Positions 47,896 to 60,919 of a stretch of 64,000 nt of DNA are shown here, in pieces. The number at the start of each line of letters is the position of its first letter. The first letter of the stretch is position 1. The position numbers and the translations under genes were made by a program. This DNA comes from Rhynchosporium graminicola. Taxonomy: Eukaryota > Ascomycota > Leotiomycetes > Helotiales > Ploettnerulaceae. The stretch covers positions 1-64,000 of the forward strand of contig FJUW01000077.1 of assembly GCA_900074885.1 (NCBI GenBank). Direction: 5' to 3'. The notes below the pieces were generated by a model that searched no databases, had not been told where the DNA came from, and saw only the letters and a list, made by a program, of their open reading frames with translations.

Positions 47896-48498
47896 CTATC
47901 TAGCTTCTATATTAATAGAGCTATTAGATATATTTATACCCTTTTTATTAAAAGTAACTTTCCAATCTTTATTAGTCAGTTCCTTAGAGCTTAGGAGAGT
48001 AGTTTTAAGGCTAGGTACGTAATTTACGTCTTTAATAAGTACTCTATCGCCTTTCCTAGTGATTATAGGGATATCTCCTCTACCTATTATAGTCAAAATA
48101 TCACTATTAGCGATAGTAATAGACTTCTTAGATACAGGTTTATAGTCTAATAACAAGCTTTTATTCGGTGTATAATGCTCAGAAGCGCCAGAATCGAGTA
48201 CTATTCTATAGTTATATATAGTAGCGTAAGCTTGATCTGCTGTACTACTATAACTACTACTACTGCTAGTACTACTGAAAGAACTTATAAGGGCCTTAGT
48301 AGACTCCTCTTTTGATTCTTTAGCGCCTTTACCTTTCGACTTCTTCTTAGTCGATTTATTAGGTATAAGCTCAGAGTGCTTTATATAGTAATTTGCCTCT
48401 ATATGGTTTATTTTATTATAGTAACCACACTTCTTACTGCCTTTCGAATTCTTCCCCTTAAAAGCTTTATTAGCTTGTAAATCGGTAGAAGTATTCAT
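47896..48498 (-). pseudogene. Copia-2 gag-protease segment, copy 1
   Basis: 200 open residues. A damaged zinc knuckle (CGYYNKINHIEANYY, two of four ligands now Tyr) is followed by a Lys/Ser-rich stretch and an aspartic protease with the D-S-G triad (VLDSGASEH) intact, then SSKELTNKDWKV. The same segment recurs at 48779-49303. Confidence 0.75.
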
Positions 48499-49586
48499 TC
48501 TAGCCTCTTCTGATATAAGATCTCTTATTAAACCTTCTATATCAATAGAAGAAAGGTTATTAGAGATCTCTTCGTACTTCCTAGAAGCAAAAGAATCAAA
48601 AGAACTAGGTAAACCTTTAAATATAAGGCTAGCTAGTATAAGCTTTAGAATCTCATACTTGAGCTGCTTTAGGTAGACTGAACTAGCTTGAATTACGCTA
48701 GTATACTCGTCTATATTCTTATAAGAGGAGTAGATATTATCGATAATACGATTTATATGCCTACTGATCTCCTCTAGGCTANAGTTCCTTAGAGCTTAGG
48801 AGAGTAGTTTTAAGGCTAGGTACGTAATTTACGTCTTTAATAAGTACTCTATCGCCTTCCCTAGTGATTATAGGGATATCTCCTCTACCTATTATAGGCA
48901 AAATATCACTATTAGCGATAGTAATAGACTTCTTAGATACAGGTTTATAGTCTAATAACAAGCTTTTATTCGGTGTATAATGCTCAGAAGCGCCAGAATC
49001 GAGTACTATTCTATAGTTATATATAGTAGCGTAAGCTTGATCTGCTGTACTACTATAACTACTACTACTGCTAGTACTACTGAAAGAACTAATAAGGGCC
49101 TTAGTAGACTCCTCTTTTGATTCTTTAGCGCCTTTACCTTTCGACTTCTTCTTAGTCGATTTATTAGGTATAAGCTCAGAGTGCTTTATATAGTAATTTG
49201 CCTCTATATGGTTTATTTTATTATAGTAACCACACTTCTTACTGCCTTTCGAATTCTTCCCCTTAAAAGCTTTATTAGCTTGTAAATCGGTAGAAGTATT
49301 CATTCTAGCCTCTTCTGATATAAGATCTCTTATTAAACCTTCTATATCAATAGAAGAAAAGTTATTAGAGATATCTTAATACTTCCTAGAAGCAAAAGAA
49401 TCAAAAGAACTAGGTAAACCTTTAAATATAAGGCTAGCTAGTATAAGCTTTAGAATCTCATACTTGAGCTGCTTTAGGTAGACTGAACTAGCTTGAATTA
49501 CGCTAGTATACTCGTCTATATTCTTATAAGAGGAGTAGATATTATCGATAATACGATTTATATGCCTACTGATCTCCTCTAGGCTA
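47978..49586 (-). repeat. 805-bp tandem duplication with a single N
   Basis: 47978-48781 and 48783-49586 are two copies of one gag-protease block at a fixed offset of 805 bp, with about seven differences, several of them transversions. The join carries the only ambiguous base of the window (N at 48782). An assembly artefact is the simplest reading. Confidence 0.85.
48779..49303 (-). pseudogene. Copia-2 gag-protease segment, copy 2
   Basis: Second copy of the segment above, identical at the protein level except for a few residues, running into the N at 48782. It would duplicate gag knuckle and protease in one element, which no active Copia has. Confidence 0.7.
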
Positions 49587-50707
49587 GTAGAACCGTAAGT
49601 AGCTATAATAGCTTCCTATAGGTCTTTTGCGCTAGTCTTATCCTTGAAACTATCGAGGTTTTCAAGTGATATAATCGACTTAATAGCGCTTAAAGCCTTC
49701 TTATTTGCACGCTCAAAATCAGCTAGTTTCTTATAGTATTTAATCGCTAGCTCAGGAGAGTAAGAAGTATAATCTACTCTCTTTTCGCCTTACGCGTTAA
49801 TACGTTCTTCTGACTTGAAGTAGAGAGCTCAGCTAAGCTTAGTCTCAGTACAATAAATATAAGATATATAGCCGTTTACCTCTAAATAGAGGCTAGCAGA
49901 ATTAAGCAACTCTATATAGTTAGAGCGGCCTACTAGCTTATCTCCCTTGAAGGAAGATATGATTCCTTATAGGCAGTCTAATAGTACTAAGTACTAAGAG
50001 GTCTTAAAAGTACGAGTTTTACTCGTATAAGCTACTAAGTAGCTTGAAAAGATACTGACCTTATCTTACCCTTGAAAAAGATAGTAGCTACGCCGCGCTT
50101 ACTATCTTACCGAGTTTTTCGCTTAGTTCAAATCAATAGTAGTATATAGTAACTACGTCTATCGTATTTACTATTGAATTAATCTTACTACTAGGCTCAG
50201 TTTTACCTTACAGCGCCTTAAGTACTACTATTAAGTAACCCTCTCCGAGGATAGCTTCTTATACTTAATAGTAGCTTATATTAGCTGACCTATAATATAT
50301 ACTAAGCTAAATAGCGATTAGAAGCCATATACTACTACTTAACGAGGCCTAGCTTCTAAACTAAGTCGGTAGTAGCAACGGGCACCCCGGAATAAGATCT
50401 TGGCCTTCGTACCTAGGGTCACTAGGTCGTCTCCACTTCCAAAGGCTTCGAGAGGTTATAAGTTATGATTTCCCTATAACTTCGTCTTGGGGTCAAGGGC
50501 TACGAGTCTGATTCGCTATAGCTGTGTTAGTAGGGCTCAAAGGGGCTAGCTTACTAGTTAGCTCTAGGCGAAAGAGTCGTTGAAAACAACTAAGTAACGC
50601 CTAATCAGGAAGCTCCTTTATCGGTAAGAAGTAACGGAAGCGAGTTTAAGCGAGATCGATCGAAGGAAGCGTCTGATTAGCTGATTTCACTAAGTGAATT
50701 ACTACTA

Positions 50708-51179
50708 TGTGAAAATTGAAGGTGGAAATCGGCTAAAGGTCAGAATAACAGAATAATAGGTGATCAATTTAACTTGCTTTATTTGCTTACTTGAAGAGAG
50801 CTAACTACAGGAGAGATTCTAGCTACTTATATAGCTATATGAGCTCTCTAGAATATTCTATACTACGTAATACAGAACTCCATAGAAGAGGACACGTATA
50901 CCGTAGAATTATACTACGTCAGTAGTACGTCAGTAGAAACCTCTAGAAGTACGATATACGTACTAGAGAGTAGTAGAACTCTATCGAGAACCTTCATAGT
51001 AACTCTAATAGAGTATGCAGGGTACAGGCTATTGACAAGGTACAGGGTGTAGGTGCCAGGTACAACAAGGTACATAGGCAAGGTACTGAACCAGGTACTT
51101 AGACCATGTACTAACAAGGTACAGGGTGTATATGCCAATGCAGGCAAAACTGACCAAGGTACTGGTTACAAATCCAACA
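50708..51179 (-). repeat. Copia-2 5' LTR (472 bp)
   Basis: Starts TGTGAAAATTG and ends CCAACA, then GTAAT. It retains more CpA/TpG than its partner at 44211. Confidence 0.9.
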
Positions 51180-53399
51180 GTAATAACCTAGATATAAATA
51201 AGAAGTCTAACTTAGGAGTGACTTTAGTTAGTTTAATCGAAGATATTACTAATAAGGTAATAGCGAGTGACTTTACTAGTAAGATAGCTAGTTAAGCTCT
51301 ATACGGTAATAAGTCTGCACTTAATTCTAAGAAAGGAGGTAGCTGAGGAGCTACTAAGCCGGCTAGCAAAGAAGCTAGGCCGACTTATAAGTACTATAAA
51401 TAGATATCGCTAAAGTATACTCTAGAAAACTGTTTTATTATTAATAAGTAGAAGAAGAAGGAGTTTAAGGAGAAGTCTGGAAAGAAATAGATCCCATATG
51501 CCGAATAGCTGAAGAAGAAGAAGGGAGAGAATACTAATAAGAAGAAGACTAGTAGTGGAAAGAAGAAGGATAACGATTCTAATAAGAATAGTATTTTCGG
51601 CGTCGCCCTTTTACTATATTTCCCTACTATTAAACCTTTCTAAGTTTACTTTATATACGCTAAGAGACGATTTATAGTATATACTTACTATTAATAAGCT
51701 ATTACGCCCTATCGGGATTAGAAGTTATACGATTAAGACGCTAAAGACTAACGGTATAATATGTATATTAGAGTGCTACGATATACTATATATCCTATAG
51801 TCTCTAGTCTACTTATACTCCAGTTCTAAATTAAATAAATTAGAAGGTTATTTACATAGTTCTATTCTCTATATATCTAAGGAGAAGGAGATCTATATAA
51901 TTAACGAAGATCTATTTATTATTAAAGAGGAGACCTCTAGCGCAGGGTACGCTAGCCTTCCGGGTTAGAGCTTACCTATAGCAATAAAGTAAGCTATAGT
52001 CGATATAGAGCTTTAGTATAGACGTATATATCATACTAGCTTTGATATAGTGTAACGCACTTGATCTATAGTTACTAGTATAAAGTTTATAGAGCTTAAG
52101 ACTAGTAGAACTCGCCTTTACATACTATATAAGAAAGGCCGACCTATTCGGAAGATTAATAAGGTATCGGCATATGCCTGACCTACTAGATTAATAGATG
52201 AAATCTAAATAGATATAATATACCTTAAACCTAAGAGTCTGAACAGTCACTCTTACGCCTCTATCTTCTTATACGCTTATTCGACTAGAAAGTAGGCCTT
52301 TACTTACGCTAAGCAGTCGGATATATACCTAGCTTATTAAAAGCTAATTAAGTTAGCTGAAATATAGTATTACTATGAAATAAAGGTGTAGAGATATAAC
52401 GGGGGTAAGGAGTACTCTCTCTCTTAGATGAAAGAGCTTACTGATCACCTTAGAATACTACTAGAGGAGTCTACTCTATATACTCTAGAGTAAGATAGAA
52501 GAGCTAAACGCTCTATATATACGATTATCGAGAAAGTACGTATAGTTATAATAGATCAGAATATACCTGAATATATATAGCCAGAGATTCTACTTACTTA
52601 TATATATATCGCTTACCTTATCTCTACCTTTAGAGTAGAAGGGAAGACTCCTTTTAAATACTTCTAGGATAATATTAAGCTAGGAGTGAACTATACTCTC
52701 TCTATTAAGTATCTCCGTATCAGGATATCCTATCTTTATACTAATTAATAAGAAGAAGAGAGTCTAGAGCTATAAGGTGGCTCCTAGAGCTAAAAATGAT
52801 ATTCTAATAGGATTTAAAGGTTATAATATCTATAGATACTTAGTTAATAGAAAGGTAGTTCGTACCTCTTATCTACGATTTAATAAAAATAGCTTAGTTA
52901 TAGAACCTTACGAAGAAGACGCTATAATAATACTTTAAACTAGAGGTGATTCTATCGATACTTTAAGCTAAAATCAAGATATCGAGATTACTAGTACTAC
53001 TACTCCTAATATAAGTATAATCTCGGAAGATGAAGTCGATAGTAGTACAGATGCCGAATCTATAGTTAAGGACGAGGTTCTAGTACTAGAGGTCGATATT
53101 CCGAAGTAAATTACTATTTAAAAGAAGCGTGATAAGCTTCCTAGATCTAAGAACTATATACCGGAGTATATTCCTAGGGCTACATGATCTGGCCGTAATA
53201 ATCCGACTCCAAATTCGACGCCTAAGGCAATATCAGAACTAAATAATAGCTACTCCTATATAATTTCACTACTTGAAGAAGTATAAGAGAGTACTAGCTA
53301 ATATCGATTCGACTTCTATATAGCTTAAGAAAAGTCGCCATTTTTAGACGATCTGACTACCTTAGATCAGGCTATAAAGAGACCTAATTAGCCAGAATA

Positions 53400-54870
53400 G
53401 AAGAAGGCTATTATTAAGGAGTACTAATCTCTTACAGAGAAGTCGACTTAGAAGACTAGAAGTCGCTCTAATATACTAAAAAGGTACAGAGTACTAGGTT
53501 CTTATCTAGTTTTCAAGACTAAGAGAGATATAGATAGTAAAATCAATAAATATACGGTTAGATTTATAGTCTAAAGTTATACGTAACAGTTTAGTCACGA
53601 TTACGATTAGATATATACTAGAGTTTATAAATCTTCTACTTACAAGATAGGCTTAGTAGTTATAGCGGAGTACGACTTAGAAGTCGAATAGTTTGATATA
53701 GTAATAGTATTCTTATATAGTAAAGCCGATACCCTGATATATATTAAATTACCGCTATTTTATAGATAATTTAAGCGTAGACTTATAGACGAGAAATATA
53801 TACTCTTACTAAAGGCTCTATATAGTCTGAAGCAGTCTCTACGCCTCTAGTAAGAGACACTATATAAGTAGTTTAGTATTATCGACTTTATACCTTTATA
53901 AACTAATAATTATATATATATTAACTAAGAAACTAGAATAATTATCGTTACTTATATCGACGATTTTCTAGTTATCTTAAAGGCTAGACTAGCTCTTAAA
54001 GAGCTTAAGAAGAAGATTCTTACTATATTCGATATTCTACTAGCTAGACTAGCTAAATACTTCCTTAGTATTAGAATTATACGTAATAAAGAGAAGAAGA
54101 CGATTTCTCTTTACTAAGATACGTATATCGATAAGATATTAGATCGATTTAGAATAACTAATTATAAGAGCGCTAATACGCCTTTCGCTACTAGTTCAGA
54201 GGTTTCTATAGTCAAATTCAAAGGAGTAGCTACTCTATAGAAATCAAGCTATATTAATAGCTTTACGGTAGTTTATAGTACTTAGCTCATACTCGCTAGG
54301 ATATACTATACTACTGCTCTATACTATCATAATTTCTAATAAATCTATTATCTTAATACCTTGCGAGGGCTAAGAGAGTACTTACGTACTTATAAGGTAC
54401 GAAGTACTATACTACGACTTACAGAGGAGATATTACCGATAGAGAGAAGATAAAATTAAGAGGTTACTATAATTCTGATTAGGCCGGTAACCGAATTAAT
54501 AGAGTATTATATACCGGAGTCTATTTCTTCCTTATAGAAGGTATTTTCTTAGCTATTTCAAAGCGATAGACTACTATAGCTCTTACCTCTACAGAAGCAG
54601 AGTATATAGCTATATGCACCTTTACTAGAGAAGTATCATAGATACGCTAAGTACTGAAAGAGCTAAGCTATAATAAGCTAGACTCTAGGAGTATAGAGAT
54701 ATAGTGCGATAATCAGGGAGCTTTATCTCTATCGGAGAACCCTGAATTATACTAGCGTACTAAGTATATCGATATCAAATTCTATTACTTACGCTAGGAG
54801 GTCGCTAGAGGTTATTTAGACCTTTAGTATATACTCTTAAAAGAGAACGCAGCAGATAGTTTCACTAAAC
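53400..54870 (+). pseudogene. Copia-1 reverse transcriptase and RNase H (dead)
   Basis: RT blocks: EQFDIVIVFLYSKADTLIYI (about 53690), the LYSLKQS block, YIDDFLVIL (about 53955, catalytic Asp pair intact) and YFLSIRI. The RNase H end is ENAADSFTKPLS near 54850. Stops lie at expected Gln/Trp codons. Confidence 0.75.
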
Positions 54871-55151
54871 CACTTAGCTTATAAGACCTTAAGGCCTTTA
54901 TAGTAATACTGAATATAACTATTTTATACCTAGAATAGGGAGTATAGATATTAATTAGGAAGGCTAACTATCTTAAAGGAATTACAGAACCTGGGGTTTA
55001 TCTAGTTCACGCGATATCGAGGCATGGTTCTAGTCTCTAGGGGTATTACTATACGTACGTATACGATAGTATAATCGACTAATTACAAAAGAAATTAGAT
55101 CACTTATACCTATAGAACTTACCGATTTTGTAGTATCTCTATAGAGGGGTA

Positions 55152-55332
55152 TATTACGAGGATATAGGTCTTAGTATAGATCAGGTAACTATAGTCACGT
55201 GCATAGTCCGTGCAGATCTTCCTAGATAATACCTTTATTTAAGTCTCTATAGTAATTAGTACTAAAAAAATGCAACTAATAATATTCAACTACTCTATAC
55301 CTTACTCTGAAGATCAACGTAACCTTACGACA
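55152..55332 (+). repeat. Copia-1 3' LTR (181 bp)
   Basis: Preceded by a purine run (AGAGGGG). Starts TATTACGAGG (TG to TA), ends ACGACA, followed by GTATA. Confidence 0.85.
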
Positions 55333-55337
55333 GTATA

Positions 55338-58300
55338 TATTATAGTTAATACTCAAGTAAAGTAACTTATTTTATAAGTCTTAGAAAACGCAGAGGATAT
55401 TACTCTAGCGGATTAAATAAGTATAAGGTAATTATATCTTATCCTTAGGTAAGGGAAGTGCTATAAGAGATCCGCGGGCGCTTAGTTTATTACTATTCGT
55501 CTTACTATTATCTACATCTAAGTAAAGGATTCGTGTTCGTAGGTTAGATTCGATAGATATAGAGTTAATAGCGAGGGAATTTAATAAAGAAGTCGATTTA
55601 CGATAGCGATATTATCATTAGTAGAATTTATATTCATCAGTAGAATTTTATATACGTAAATAAGATAGAAGCTTAAGTAAGTAAATAAAGATACTAATAG
55701 AGTATGAATATTAATAAAGCTATTTTACTAATATATGCGTTATATAGACGATTTATCGCTAGCGTACTAATGAGCTCTCGAACTTAGCGACTAAGTTCGG
55801 TATATCCTCCTTTAGTATTAAGGCAAGCTCCTAAGATATAGCCTGATAGCTTATATACTTAACCTTATAGTACATCTTTCCCATTCTATCTCTAAGTTAT
55901 TTTCTTAGCTCCTTACGAAGTATCATCTTAATAATATAACGACTTCATTATATATTAGGCTAGGTTTAAGTATAGCCTGATGAAATAGATCCGGTATAAC
56001 TAGCTCTAAGTATTCGATTAAGATTATTAGATATATATTTATCTTTTCGAGTAGCTCTAGTTCGTAAGTAAGTAAGTTTACTCGCCTGATAATCTTATAT
56101 AGCCCGGATTTAATAAAAGATAGCTTAGTCTAGTTCTATAAGAGCTTATACCTAGAGTCTATCCTCTTAGCTAATCTAATATAAACTTAGGATCTTAGCT
56201 TTAGCTATATTAGTATTCTTCCCTTATTAAAAGTAAGTTTTATACAGGACTATACTAACACTACTCATTCTGTCGCTTCTCGAAACAAGGTCTAATAGTT
56301 ATATATAAAGTCCTATCCCTCCTTTATAGTAAACTTTTACGTACTACTACTAGTATAAGAGAAAAATAATCGTGCTTTTTATCCGAATCTTAGCTCGTAA
56401 GATATAAACCCTATAGAAGTATTTTCTGAAGTATTAAGGATAAAAGATATAGCTAGTATATAGTCTTCCTAATTAGATTAGTTAAACTATCTGGCGATAG
56501 CGTAGCGTAAGACGTAAGTAAAGGTTTAATTAGACTATTCCGAATAACTATCTGCCTTAGGGTTGTTTACTATAGTAAAAGCTAAGGTAATATTAGCTAA
56601 ACTATAAACGTCTTCCTAAAATCCGCTAATAAATCGTATATTCTAGTTCGATATTATCTTCTCTAGTATACCTATATCCGCGTATACGTCCCTATAATAA
56701 GCTTTAGCCTAGTTTTCGCTTCCCTGATCTTTATATCCTATAATAACCTTAATCTATTTTATAATCTAGTCTATAAATAATAAGACTCAGTCATATCTTT
56801 TGTTAGAAATTAGAAACCTAGTAATTAAGTTTATATAAAAGGTATAAAGTTAAGTTATTAGAGATAAGATTAGCATAAGAGTATTATTAAGTAATTATCT
56901 GCTAGGTTTTACTATACGATAAGTAGGATAGGAAGATATATACGATTAAACTATACGCTATATCTTACGTAAAAATACCTTATCCTTTAGGAAATCATAC
57001 ATCCTCTATACTCTTACGTATACTCGATTATCATAAGCGATACTAAGAACCTTTTTAATCGACATTTCGGATATATATATATATATTTAACCTTATTAGG
57101 ATTACGAAAGAATAGTAGCTTTATCCTAGCGTCGAATCAGAATGATTTAAATATAGAGATACGTTCGTTCCGAAGAGACTTTTAATAGACTATCTTCATT
57201 TTGCGATAAAGCTATCTAAAGGTCCCATCCGTAAGGAGCTAGCGTAAGAAGGATACGACTAATTACTTATCTATATATACCGAAGTTAAGTATAAGGTTA
57301 TTTCGTCCTTCTAGACTAAGTAATATATTACTTTTATAATTAAGATATCCTCTTCTAAGGACTCGTACGTAATATTTAATAACCCTTAGCTTTCCTCGTC
57401 CTAGCGTAATTAATATTATAGCCGACTTAAGGCGTTAGCGTTCAAGTATATCTTTCTAGCTCTATAAATTATATTCATCTTATAAGCGTACTTAGCTAAG
57501 AACAGGAACTAGTCATCTAAATCTAATACTCTTCTTATAGGGACCATCCTTAAGGCAGGCTAATATAGCCTAGTGATCCGTATAGACTATAAAATCTGAA
57601 CTATTAAGATATTATAGCAACTTCTTTAGTACTTATACTAGTATACTTATCTTTAGTTTAACAAGCTAATAGTTTATTTCTACTATAGATAAGGATTGAG
57701 ATAGAAATAATACTAGCTTCTTTATATTATCTATATTTTTCTAATATAGAGCTACCCTATACTTAATACCTAAACTCCTTAGAACTATTAATATATAAAA
57801 TGAACTCGCGATCAAAGTCAGGAAACTTTAGACTTAGCACTAAAGTAAGATAGTCCTTTAATATTTCGAAAGCTAGTCTATTATAGTATATTAAACTATC
57901 TATATATTACTTAGAATAGGATTTAGCGTCCTTATTACGCCTAGCTTTCTAGGGTCGAAATAAATTAGTACTTTCGTCTTACTATAGCTATAGAAGCGGA
58001 ATAAGTATAAGCTCGGCGTAATTACTTCGTTTTTATCCTTCTCGAGGTGTACTTCTGAATCCGATTATCTTATGTTTTAATAATAGTAAGGAGATAGCTA
58101 TATAATAAAGTATAAATTTATAATAATAACTAAAGAATCCGAGTACTTTATTTAGCTAAGATAGATTTCATAGAAACTCCTAAGACTTTATCGCCTCTAT
58201 TTTCTCTTTAAGAGTATTAAGGCCTAGTCTAGATACCTTATATCCTTATGCCTTAATAGATAGCTAAGCGAAGTAATATTTTCTAAGAGCTAATATAACT

Positions 58301-59235
58301 CCGGCGTCTTCTAGGAGAGTAAGAGCTAGATCTAGGTTCTTTATATATTATTCTGATATAATTAAAAAGATAATCACGTTATCAATATAAATAATAATAA
58401 ATTTCTAAAGGTATTAGTAAAATAGATTTTCTATATATACTTAAAAGAATACTAGAGTTATCGCTAGACTTATTATCGCGATAATAAGTATTTCATATCC
58501 TCTATATATAGTAACTAACGCTATCTTCTATTAGTTAGTAGGCTCTAAGGGCTACTAGAAGAAGGATTTTTTAAGGTCGACGCTAAAGAAAATAGTCGCT
58601 CTACCTATAGCAGATAAGATATTATTAGCCTTAAGTAATAGATATATATTAAGTATTAGTTTCCTATTAACTTTTCTAAAGCCGATTATAACTCTTAGCT
58701 TCCTATTCCTATAGATAATAGATACTAGAGTAAAAGCTAAGGAAGGCTATCCGAGGAGTAGTAGTACTAAGGAACTATTAGCTCTTATTAAGTCAAAGAT
58801 TTTATCTATTTCCACTTTATTCTTTTAGGATTATAAGAAAAGTACTCTTTTTAGGTTATTAATCTTAGCGCTTTCTTTAAAGAGTATTAGTATATTAATT
58901 TTATTATTAAACCGTCCGAGTTCGTAATAGAATAAGTTCGTATAGTAACGAAGGACTTCCTAGATCTTATCTTTAATATTCGCCCTAAAAGTATCTAATA
59001 TATCCGGTTCTATATATCTTTAGGAAAAGGTCTAATTAGAAATAAAGTACTAGCTAGATACTTCCCTTCTAGCTCCTTCTCTATAAAGGATTATCTTTCG
59101 TAGATACTAGCTAGATTTAGTAATACTAAGTAGTCTTTAATCTTAAGTATATATTCCTCGAGCACGCTTAGAATTAATCTTCTTCGCAGACGGATAGGAC
59201 TATAGCTAAGGTTCGCGAACGGAATCAGTATAAGG
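55338..59235 (-). mobile_element. Gypsy-D, right part with RT, minus strand
   Basis: Continuation of the 40.1-kb element past the Copia insertion. The minus strand at about 58290-58440 reads a Gypsy RT catalytic loop, FIIIYIDNVIIF (YxDD to YIDN). Upstream in that strand, the RT start lies near 58.8 kb. Everything is stop-saturated, and gag and the 5' LTR are absent at 59236, where another LTR begins. That the two parts are one element is inferred from orientation and from the exact target-site duplication at the join. Confidence 0.55.
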
Positions 59236-59420
59236 TGTAATAATCACTTGGTATGCTGAGGTAAATAGGCACAATAGAATAGTAGAATAGTCGCTAGAGG
59301 TTCGCGAGCAATAATCTAGTTAATATAGAAACTAATTACTAAGGAGAGAAGGATCTTTCTTCCTCTCTAGTACTAAAGTATAAGAGTAGGAGGCGCTAGG
59401 CGTATAGACCTATTATAATA
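59236..59420 (-). repeat. LTR of a further minus-strand element
   Basis: Begins TGTAATAATCAC and ends ATTATAATA, followed by TCTCCTCTCTTTA, the reverse complement of a polypurine tract. Related to the solo LTR at 19705-19898. Confidence 0.55.
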
Positions 59421-60291
59421 TCTCCTCTCTTTAGCAATTTTATCCTAGAAGTGAAGTTATATGAAAGTGCCTTAGCTAGCGATACTTCAGCGAGGCGCCT
59501 GCGAGGTATTCCTTTCAATATTCACCTTTATTCTGATTTTTCTTTATTATTAGTAAAGGTAAGAATATAAGGTATAGCGCTAAGATTCGTATATATAATC
59601 CTTAAATTCTCTCTCTTTTCTTCTTTTATCTAAATAACTTTATAAGGGTTAAACCCTTGGGTTATGGTGCTAGTATTACCAGCACGACTCGCTGACTAAG
59701 GCTCGGTTAAGCCTTAGCACTACGCACCTTTTCTTATAGCTTCTAGTTAGATTCTTACTCTCTCCTTATCGGACTTATTAAATACTACTATAAACCCTCG
59801 TATATATATTATTCACCCGTGATATTAAGTTCGATCAAACAACTAGCTGCTATAGCCTTTATATCAGAGTCCGAATGATCGTAGTCGAGGAACGAAGTCT
59901 TCGATAAATCATTAACAATAGGATAGTAAAGAGAAAAGCTCCAGGAACGCGAGAAAAGACGAAGATTCGATGGATTCCGCTATTTTTAAGCCGGAGTACG
60001 CCTGATTTATCCCTTGAACCTATAAGATAGGAGCGGAAAGGTAGCTAAAAAAAATTTATAGGAATAGAAAAGTAAGGAGTAGCTTAGGGTATAGACTACT
60101 CCCGAATAGATAAGGAAAGCGGCGATAATCGGTTAGTCGCCGCCTACGAATAAGCGGATAATAGAAGCTATTTAATAGCTTAAGTAGAATATATACCTAA
60201 AAGATATAAGGAGCGACTATCGCTAGCCGGTAGCCGCTTAGGAATACGCGGATAATAAGAACCCTTCGACGATATCTAAGAGGAAGGAAAG
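59421..60291. other. Degenerate repeat sequence, unassigned
   Basis: TpA-rich sequence between the LTR at 59236 and the tandem repeat. No domain could be read on either strand. The right part (60120-60290) resembles the repeat units that follow. Confidence 0.4.
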
Positions 60292-60651
60292 AGGTTTACC
60301 TTACCTTAAACAGGGAGGTAGCAGCTATATAATAGTAGCTACTATAAAGACGCCGGAAGACAATAATATAAAGGGAGCTATAACGAAAGACTACTCCGGG
60401 GGTAGATAGCTACGTAAGCGCTAGCCTCCGGAAGCTTAAGGAAGGGCTCCGCGATATTAGAAGCGAAAGGAGGTTTACCGTACCTTGAACAGGAAGGCGG
60501 CAGCTACATAATAGTAGCTACTGCAAAGACGCCGGAAGACGATAATATAAAGGGGGCCATAAACGAAAGACTATTCCGGAGGCAGCTACGTAAGCGCTAG
60601 CCTCCGGACGCTTAAGGAAGGGCTCCGCGATATTAGAAGCGGAAAGAGGTT
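60292..60651. repeat. Tandem repeat, unit about 179 bp
   Basis: Units start with AGGTTTACC at 60292 and 60471 (period 179). A third starts with AGGTT at 60647 and is cut by the Gypsy-A LTR at 60652. Shared blocks include GTAGCTACT, AAGACGCCGGAAGAC, TAAGCGCTAGCCTCCGGA and AAGGAAGGGCTCCGCGATAT. The units differ mainly by transitions. Confidence 0.85.
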
Positions 60652-60919
60652 TGTAACGACACAAGACTTAAGGCGGTATATAAGTAAGGATAAACAAGTA
60701 GGAAAGCTAAGAGCGATCTTATATAGTCTACTACGAAGGAAACAAAAAGATAAGGAAGGAAGAAGAAGAGAGATAAAGTGCAAGGTACCTTATATATATA
60801 TACCGGTACTAGTCCGATACTATACCGAGTCGGATACTAGTTCTGCCGGGATACCTATGAACTTAGGCCCTAGTATCTATCTTTTTTCTTATATGATATT
60901 CAGGTGAGCTATCGTTATA
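60652..60919 (-). repeat. Gypsy-A copy 2 LTR (268 bp)
   Basis: Starts TGTAACGACACAAG and ends CGTTATA (CA to TA). Aligns over its whole length with 5356-5622. Confidence 0.88.

Larger units (their letters stand above)
44211..51179 (-). mobile_element. Copia-2 (inner), minus strand, nested in Copia-1
   Basis: Flanked by identical GTAAT target-site duplications (44206-44210 and 51180-51184) and by two 472-bp LTRs that begin TGTGAAAATTG and end in AACA. Coding runs on the minus strand: gag (about 49.9-48.4 kb, duplicated), GAG-pre-integrase and integrase (about 47.84-46.9 kb), a variable linker, RT (about 46.3-45.5 kb) and RNase H (45.5-45.2 kb). AAGGGGGCG next to 44682 on the minus strand is the polypurine tract. 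Longer open frames survive here than in Copia-1, so it carries less RIP and is the younger insertion. Confidence 0.9.
42888..55332 (+). mobile_element. Copia-1 (outer), plus strand, carrying a nested Copia
   Basis: Bounded by LTRs 42888-43065 and 55152-55332 and by a perfect 5-bp target-site duplication GTATA (42883-42887 and 55333-55337). Without the inner element it is about 5.5 kb. Gag starts near 43635 (MSSFMSLN..KLKGGENY). After the insertion gag resumes at 51185, then integrase (about 51.9-52.7 kb), RT (about 53.4-54.3 kb, YIDDFLV intact near 53955) and RNase H ending ENAADSFTKPLS (about 54850). A purine run before 55152 is the polypurine tract. All frames carry TAG/TAA stops. Confidence 0.88.

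Noticed and set aside
60292..60651. CRISPR-like array
   Set aside because: Units are long and contiguous with no spacer structure, and the DNA is fungal.
60586..60783. Minus-strand frame spanning tandem repeat and LTR
   Set aside because: It crosses an insertion junction, so it cannot be an ancestral gene.
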